From Cantharellus purpuraceus (lineage: Eukaryota > Basidiomycota > Agaricomycetes > Cantharellales > Hydnaceae), in the NCBI GenBank assembly GCA_025174535.1, contig JALBUN010000023.1, positions 186,001 to 250,000 on the forward strand: 64,000 nt of DNA, in the 5' to 3' direction. The position numbers and the translations under genes are program-made. Positions 58,570-64,000 of the stretch are shown here, one piece after another. Below the pieces are notes generated by a model that searched no databases, was not told the DNA's origin, and saw only the letters and a list, made by a program, of their open reading frames with translations. The stretch's first letter is position 1; every line of letters starts with the position of its first letter.

Positions 58570-61500
58570 AGGGCTGCATTGGTACTCCCCGTATGACAAA
58601 CAAGGTCCACCTGAACACATCCGCTCTTTTCCACTCCGACTCCCTTACCCTCCTCGTCCACTCCGACTCCATTCCCGATACCGCTATTCAAGCATTAATT
58701 GACTCCGGTTCTACTCACTGTTTCCTTGATTCCTCTTTTTCTGATTTACATAAACTCCATACATACACCATAACTCCGATACCACTCTGATTATTTGATG
58801 GCACTACTAATGCTGTTATTTCATGAGCTATAGATCTGTCTATCCATTTTTCTGTCAGAGAAATCCAGACCCTTACATTCTATGTTACTCCACTTGACTC
58901 CAGCTGTTCTGTGGTTCTCGGACATAACTGGCTCACCTGCTACAATCCGTTGATTGACTGGGCATTGGGCCATATCACATTCTGTTCTCCAGCATAGGCT
59001 GTATCATCCCCGACGTCACCAGCAACTATAGGTGCGAAATTATCTTCTGCCTCTGCTGACTCCGCTCTGATAGATACTCCGTCTACCCCTCCATTTATAT
59101 TGATGGTGGATGCTATGGTCTTCACCAGACTAAGCAAGCTGGACGGTTCTCACACATTCCAGGTCCACCTCTCCGATCCAATATTCCTCGCCGCTTGTTC
59201 TGCCCAATCCACTCCACTGGACCTCTCTATGGTTCCCAAGGAGTATCATGAGTTCGCCGACATGTTCAGTAAGTCTAAAGCCGACTCCCTAGCAGAACAC
59301 TGACCATATGATCTCAAGATTGAACTGGATGACAACTCCACCCCTCCACTTGGCCCTATCTACTCGCTATCCCAAAAAGAGCTACTGGCTCTCCAAACAT
59401 TCATAGATGAGAACTTGGCCACAGGCTTCATCTGCCCATCCCTATCTCCTCATGGAGCTCTGGTCCTATTTGTCTGCAAAAAAGACAGATCACTCCGTCT
59501 ATGCATCGACTTCTGTGGACTCAACAAGATCACCAAGAAAGACCAATACCCGATACCCCGCACCACAGACCTACTCGAGAGTCCTCGAAAGGCTAAGATC
59601 TACTCCAAAATAGATCTCCGACATGCCTGCCATCTAGTCCATATCCGAGAAGGCGACAAATGGAAAACGACCTTCCACACATGATATGGATCTTTCAAGT
59701 GGTGCGTCATGCCCTTTGGACTAACCAATGCTCCGGCTGCCTTCCAGAGGTTCATGAATGATACCTTTGCTGACCTCCTCGATGTGACCGTCCTCGTTTA
59801 CTTAGACGACATTCTGGTATATTCAGACAATGAAGAAGAACATCAGACACATGTCCGAGAAGTACTCCGACGTCTCCAAAAACATGGCCTCTTTGCCCAC
59901 GCTGACAAATGCAAATTCCACTCCGACTCGGTCAAATACCTAGGCTATATCCTCTCCCCGGCAGGATTGACAATGTCCGATGACAAAATGGAATGGCCAG
60001 AACCCCAGAAAGTCAAGGACGTACAGTCCTTCCTCAGGTTCGCCAACTTCTACCACTGCTTTATTCACGGCTACTCAGATATCACTGTTCCGCTCACCCG
60101 ACTCACTAGAAAGGGTATCCAATGGAATTTCACTGACGAATGTAGACAGAGTTTTGAGACCTTGAAAAAGGCCTTTACTTCCGCTCCAATACTGACTCAT
60201 TGGGTTCCAGACGTTCCCAGCCTATTAGAGACCGATGCCTCCGACTATGCACTTGCCGTGATCCTGTCCATCATCTCTCCGGACGACGGACAAGTCCACC
60301 CAATCACTTTTCACTCGCGTACATTTACGCCCCCCAAACTGAACTATGACGTCCATGACAAAGAGCTCCTTGCCATATATGAAGCCTTCCGGATATGGAG
60401 ACACTACCTTGAGGGTCCCTCCGATCCGGTGGACATCATAACTGACCACAAGAACTTGGAATACTTCTCCACAACAAAACTGCTCACCCGGAGACAGGTC
60501 CGATGGTCCGAATACCTATCTCAGTTCAATCTCATTATCCGTTTCTGTCCAGGTCGACTCGGAGCAAAGCCTGACGCGTTAACTAGACGCTGGGACGTCT
60601 ACCCTAAAGAGGGGAGTAGCGACTATGCCACTGTAAACCCACACAACTTTCGTCCTGTGTTCACTAACGAGCAGCTGGCATCGTCCCTACAAGCATCCAC
60701 CCTCATGACTCCCACCCTCCAAGCTGTCACCATTATGGACATTGACCAACTCCGCTCCGACATCCGCTCATCACTCCGATCTGATCCTGTTGTGGTTAAA
60801 CACTTGGACAACCCTTCCGATCCGAAATGGTCACTTGACCCCAAAGGGCACCTCTGACACAATGACCGGATATACATCCCCAACGCCAACGGCCTCCGAC
60901 TCTGAATTTTGCAGTATTATCATGATCACCCAATCTCCAGCCACTTTGGGCAAAATCGCACACAAGGATTAATCCAACAAGACTATGTATGGCCAAAAAA
61001 TGCAGGAATACATTCAACACTACTGTAACTCCTGTACCACGTGTATGCACTCAAAATTGCAAAGGCACAAACCCTACGGAACGCTTAAGCAACTTCCAAT
61101 CCCAGAGCAACCATGGAACTCCATCTCCATGGATTTCATAGAGAAGCTCACCCCATCGCTCGGATATGACACCATACTCGTGATTGTCGACAGGTTCACC
61201 AAACAGTCCCTATTCATACAAACGGAACGAATGAATCAGTCCCTGGAACAATATCTCCGAATTTATTGTAACTATCAACAAGACAACTGGGCTGATCTAC
61301 TTCTGATCACAGAGTTTGCCTACAACAACGCTCCGAATGCAACTACTGGCATCTCTCCGTTCTTTGCTAATAAAGGCTACCATCCGAACATCTCCGTCCA
61401 CCCCGAAAAAGAACTTGCCTCCACCAAAGCCCACCAATTCGTAACCAACCTCGATCAACTACACCAACATCTCTGAGAGACCATCTCTGATGCTCAGAAA

Positions 61501-62013
61501 CAATATCAAGTCTCTGCAGACTGATGCCGCATTCCAGCTCCGGATCTGAAAATCAGAGACAAAGTATTCGTTAAGGCCGAACACTTCCGGACCACCCGTC
61601 CATCGAAGAAACTCTCCGAGAAATACTTAGGTCCTTATGAGGTCATTGCTTGCGTGGGCAGCAGGTCTTTTACCCTCCACCTCCCAGACCACTTCCAAGC
61701 AGTTCATCCGGTCTTCCATATATCAATGCCCAAACCTGCCACTACAAACGAGATCTCTGGTCGCACACAACCTCCACCTCCCCCGATCATCATCAAAGGA
61801 GACAATGAATATGAGATCTTGGAGATCCTGGACTCGAAGATCGACTGTCGATACAAGTGCAAGCTCCAGTACTTAGTCAAATGGACTGGATACGAAGGCA
61901 CCGATGAAGAATCCTCATGGATCTCTGCATCCAAACTCGATCACGCATCTGAATCCGTCTCCAACTTTCACTCCGCTTATCCAGACAAACCTGGCCCCCT
62001 TATGAATCTTTAA
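58570..62013 (+). pseudogene. Gypsy Pol (protease, RT, RNase H, integrase, chromodomain), interrupted
   Basis: The protease site ALIDSGSTHCF lies near 58700. RT motifs run from about 59340: LRLCIDFCGLN, MPFGLTNAPAAFQRFMND, and YLDD at 59799-59810. RNase H follows (LLETDASDYALA, YDVHDKELLAI). The integrase zinc part ends CNSCTTC at about 61041. The core shows ISMDFIEKL, then jumps from about 61228 to NQSLEQYLRIY, losing some 60 residues that should carry the second Asp of the DDE triad. A chromodomain (YLVKWTGYEGTDEESSWI) closes the frame before TAA 62011-62013. In-frame TGA codons occur at 58788, 58824, 59301, 59682, 60855, 61474 and 61522, each where Arg is expected, and a TAG lies near 58995. 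It cannot be translated as one protein. Confidence 0.88.
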
Positions 62014-62039
62014 GTTCAATTACTAATGCTAATGCTATT

Positions 62040-62130
62040 ATACTTACCCAGCAGGAACACCAGCACCGCATGGACAACAACCTCTGTCTTTATTACAAGT
62101 CAAGGGAAATTACATGCCTGCCCAAAAGCT
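62040..62130 (+). repeat. Fragment of a second Gag zinc-knuckle region
   Basis: tacccagcaggaac-ccag and gcatggacaacaacctctgtct repeat the start of the knuckle at 58386-58440. The cysteines after it are lost (LCLYY) and the frame shifts, yet ACPKAPKE remains. It looks like a remnant of another related element or of an internal rearrangement. Confidence 0.65.
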
Positions 62131-62194
62131 CCAAAGGAATCACTCTGCCTCATTTTTCTCCATTCCGAAATTTATAATCATTTTCATTCTTATT

Positions 62195-63325
62195 TTATAC
62201 ATTGTGTTTCCTTTTTCCCTTTCCCTTATCTACCTCAGGCTCTGTCTCTGACTCTTCATCACTCTCTACATCCGACACCCAATCCTTCTCATCTCCCATG
62301 TCCAAATCCTCATCCAACGGGGCCATGAACTTCCGCAACCGACATAACTCGGCTGTCCGACAACCCTCCAGAACCTCCTTTCGTTTCATTGTCCTCACCA
62401 AGTCTACTAACAACCCCTCCGTCTGCCGAAGGTGCTCTGACTGCAGGTTAACCACCCAGATAAGCTGGCCCACGGTGCTATTGGGCACTGAAACGCGCCC
62501 CGTACCTGCACTGGTCGTCGCCCCTTCCGATCTGACGCCGCTACCCCCGGCTGCCACAGCACCCGTCTCCATCCACCTCTTTTTGGTCGGACGACCCTAC
62601 GATCAGGACCGAAGTCGACGAGTTGAGCTGGTAGGCCACATGCACTCCACACCCGCATCACAACATAAGTCACAAGTTACGCCGGGTCCGCCAAATGGCT
62701 CCGTTGGAGCCAGAGCCTTGGGTGGTCCGCCCCTTCTCGCTGCAGCCTCCAAGCATTCCCTCTCCTCCTCCTTGTCCTGCTGTTCTGCTGCCACCTTCTC
62801 CATCTCGCGCTTGCAAAGCTGGATCGCCGACCTTGTGACACGCAGCTCCTTCTTATGGGTCGCCAACACGCGACTCTCCGCCTTGCACCATATGACCCTC
62901 TGGTCCGCCTCTCACTTCTCCATATCAGCACTCAGGTAGGCCTTCAATGAAAAGACCGCGACATCGAGATTCTTCTTGGTGGTAGCAGCATAGAGCTCCA
63001 CTCTTTTGCGAGCCTCAACCGCAGCTACCCAAGCCATCTCCTCATAGGAATTCAAAGTGGGATCCAGCTCCGCATCCATCCCAACATCCACGCCCACCTC
63101 GGGCTCCGCATTTGCATCATGATCCACATTGGCATCAGGATCCACCTCCACCTCCACCCTCTCTGTCTCTGCTGCATTGTCTTCCTCAGCTGCCCCCAAC
63201 TCAAATAGGGGCCATGCCCACAGACATAACAGCGAGTCCTCTGCAGTGACAGTCCTCGAATGAGTCGTCTCCGTCCGTGTAATGGAGATGATGGCGACTT
63301 CCGGAGCCCCTGGCCGTATTGGCAC
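62195..63325 (-). pseudogene. Antisense ORF next to the gypsy element, with C-x2-C motifs and three stops
   Basis: One minus-strand frame of about 376 codons runs from 63325 to 62195 with stops at 62912 (TGA), 62603 (TGA) and 62597 (TAG). It encodes acidic repeats (EVEVDPDANVDHDANAEPE), a helical charged part (LRVTRSAIQLCKREMEKV), and CDLCCDAGVECMWPTSSTRR. This last stretch resembles one arm of a zinc cluster with GVxCxW, as in proteins that recur in mushroom genomes, often near retroelements. The C-terminus is acidic (DVESDEESETEPE). The first codon seen is GTG, so the true start is unknown. It may be a gene carried or trapped by the element. Confidence 0.55.
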
Positions 63326-64000
63326 ACTCGGACTTCCTGGGTGGCTGGTTCCCCCTGCCCCGGTGTCGGTTCGCTTACGGAATAGATCCTATAAGCCTGC
63401 GCGCAACAGTCCTAGCAAACAGACGGTGTGTAACGCAGTTGTTCAGCACTCCAAAGATCAATCAGGTCGAGGGGTAGAGGTAGCACTTAGTAACAGGGAA
63501 GTGGGATAGTGCTCTGTGGTTGGATGGGGATGGGAGCAAAAGGTCGGTCCCGATGGCTGATTGTGCTCTGTGACTGGATGACAATGCGGAGCCCAGTTGG
63601 GAGGTATGCGAAAGCTGGTTTCAGGAGAAGCAACCTCTCGGTGGCGGAGGGAAATCTGATCGTTGAACCAAGGTGTTTTACCTCAGTGTAGAGATGATGG
63701 ATTGTGATGTAGAGCGTAGAGTGTAGACTTAGAGCATGGACTTTGACTTTAGAGCGTTGGCTGAAAACTTGTTGATTCATTCCAAAGGCAAAAACTAGCA
63801 CCCTTTTGTATACAAATCCCCAGGGCACAATGACACAATATGAGGAGCAAATGATGCGATATGATGCAAGAAATGCTGATCAAGCCAGCTGATGAAGCAT
63901 GTGAAGTTGAACTACTAATGGGGAAATCATGGAGAAATGAAAGGACAGATAGGGGTAATCTTTGTAAGAATAGGGGTTGATGAGTAATAAAAGAACCAAA
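63326..64000. other. End of window, no gene seen
   Basis: Overlapping ORFs shorter than 115 codons occur on both strands. No LTR matching 56847-57398 was found here. The last 150 bases are AT-rich with several tgatgc/atgaag words. Confidence 0.5.

Larger units (their letters stand above)
56847..62013 (+). mobile_element. Decayed Ty3/gypsy chromovirus (LTR retrotransposon)
   Basis: The order is 5' LTR, Gag, protease, reverse transcriptase, RNase H, integrase and chromodomain, as in fungal chromoviruses. No matching 3' LTR is found before the window ends, so it is either lost or beyond 64000. The element is non-autonomous today: Gag and Pol each contain several stops and the integrase core is partly deleted. 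Confidence 0.9.

Overview
The window is nuclear DNA of a filamentous basidiomycete, most likely an Agaricomycete. The evidence is split genes with many GT-AG introns of about 48-71 nt, families typical of mushrooms (Rua1-type regulator, SGNH hydrolase of the capsule-associated type, 7-TM orphan proteins, adenylate-forming reductases), and copia and gypsy/chromovirus retroelements. I see no bacterial, viral or organellar genes, and no tRNA or rRNA gene I can support.

Layout. 0-5 kb is decayed DNA: a broken flavin monooxygenase, then a degraded copy of a segment whose better copy lies at 40.2-44.0 kb. 6.9-9.85 kb holds a Rua1-type zinc-binding transcription regulator with three families of intragenic repeats. 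9.76-14.2 kb is a tandem duplication that includes the last exon of that gene and an F-box-like gene. 14.2-31.7 kb is gene-poor, with one clear gene (22.25-23.07 kb). 31.7-38.5 kb holds three intact genes: a CHMP7/Chm7 ESCRT-III protein, an SGNH hydrolase and a dihydrodipicolinate-synthase-family protein. 38.6-44.7 kb holds a Crb2/Rad9/53BP1-like checkpoint protein (Tudor plus tandem BRCT), a small unknown ORF and a coiled-coil protein with a J-like tail. 45.9-47.8 kb is an intact 11-exon RPN6. 48.1-50.8 kb is a truncated adenylate-forming reductase with a MITE in one intron, and a partial copy of it lies at 55.0-55.8 kb. 51.9-53.3 kb is a 7-TM protein gene. 56.1-62.0 kb is a copia remnant interrupted by a decayed chromovirus. 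62.2-63.3 kb carries an antisense ORF with a C-x2-C motif.

The intact genes are housekeeping or signalling genes with no shared pathway that I can see. The main theme of the window is genome dynamics: local and inverted segmental duplication, a MITE in an intron, nested retroelements, and decay in which in-frame stops are nearly all TGA where an Arg codon is expected. That pattern fits CpG C-to-T mutation. I found no convincing new multi-gene system.
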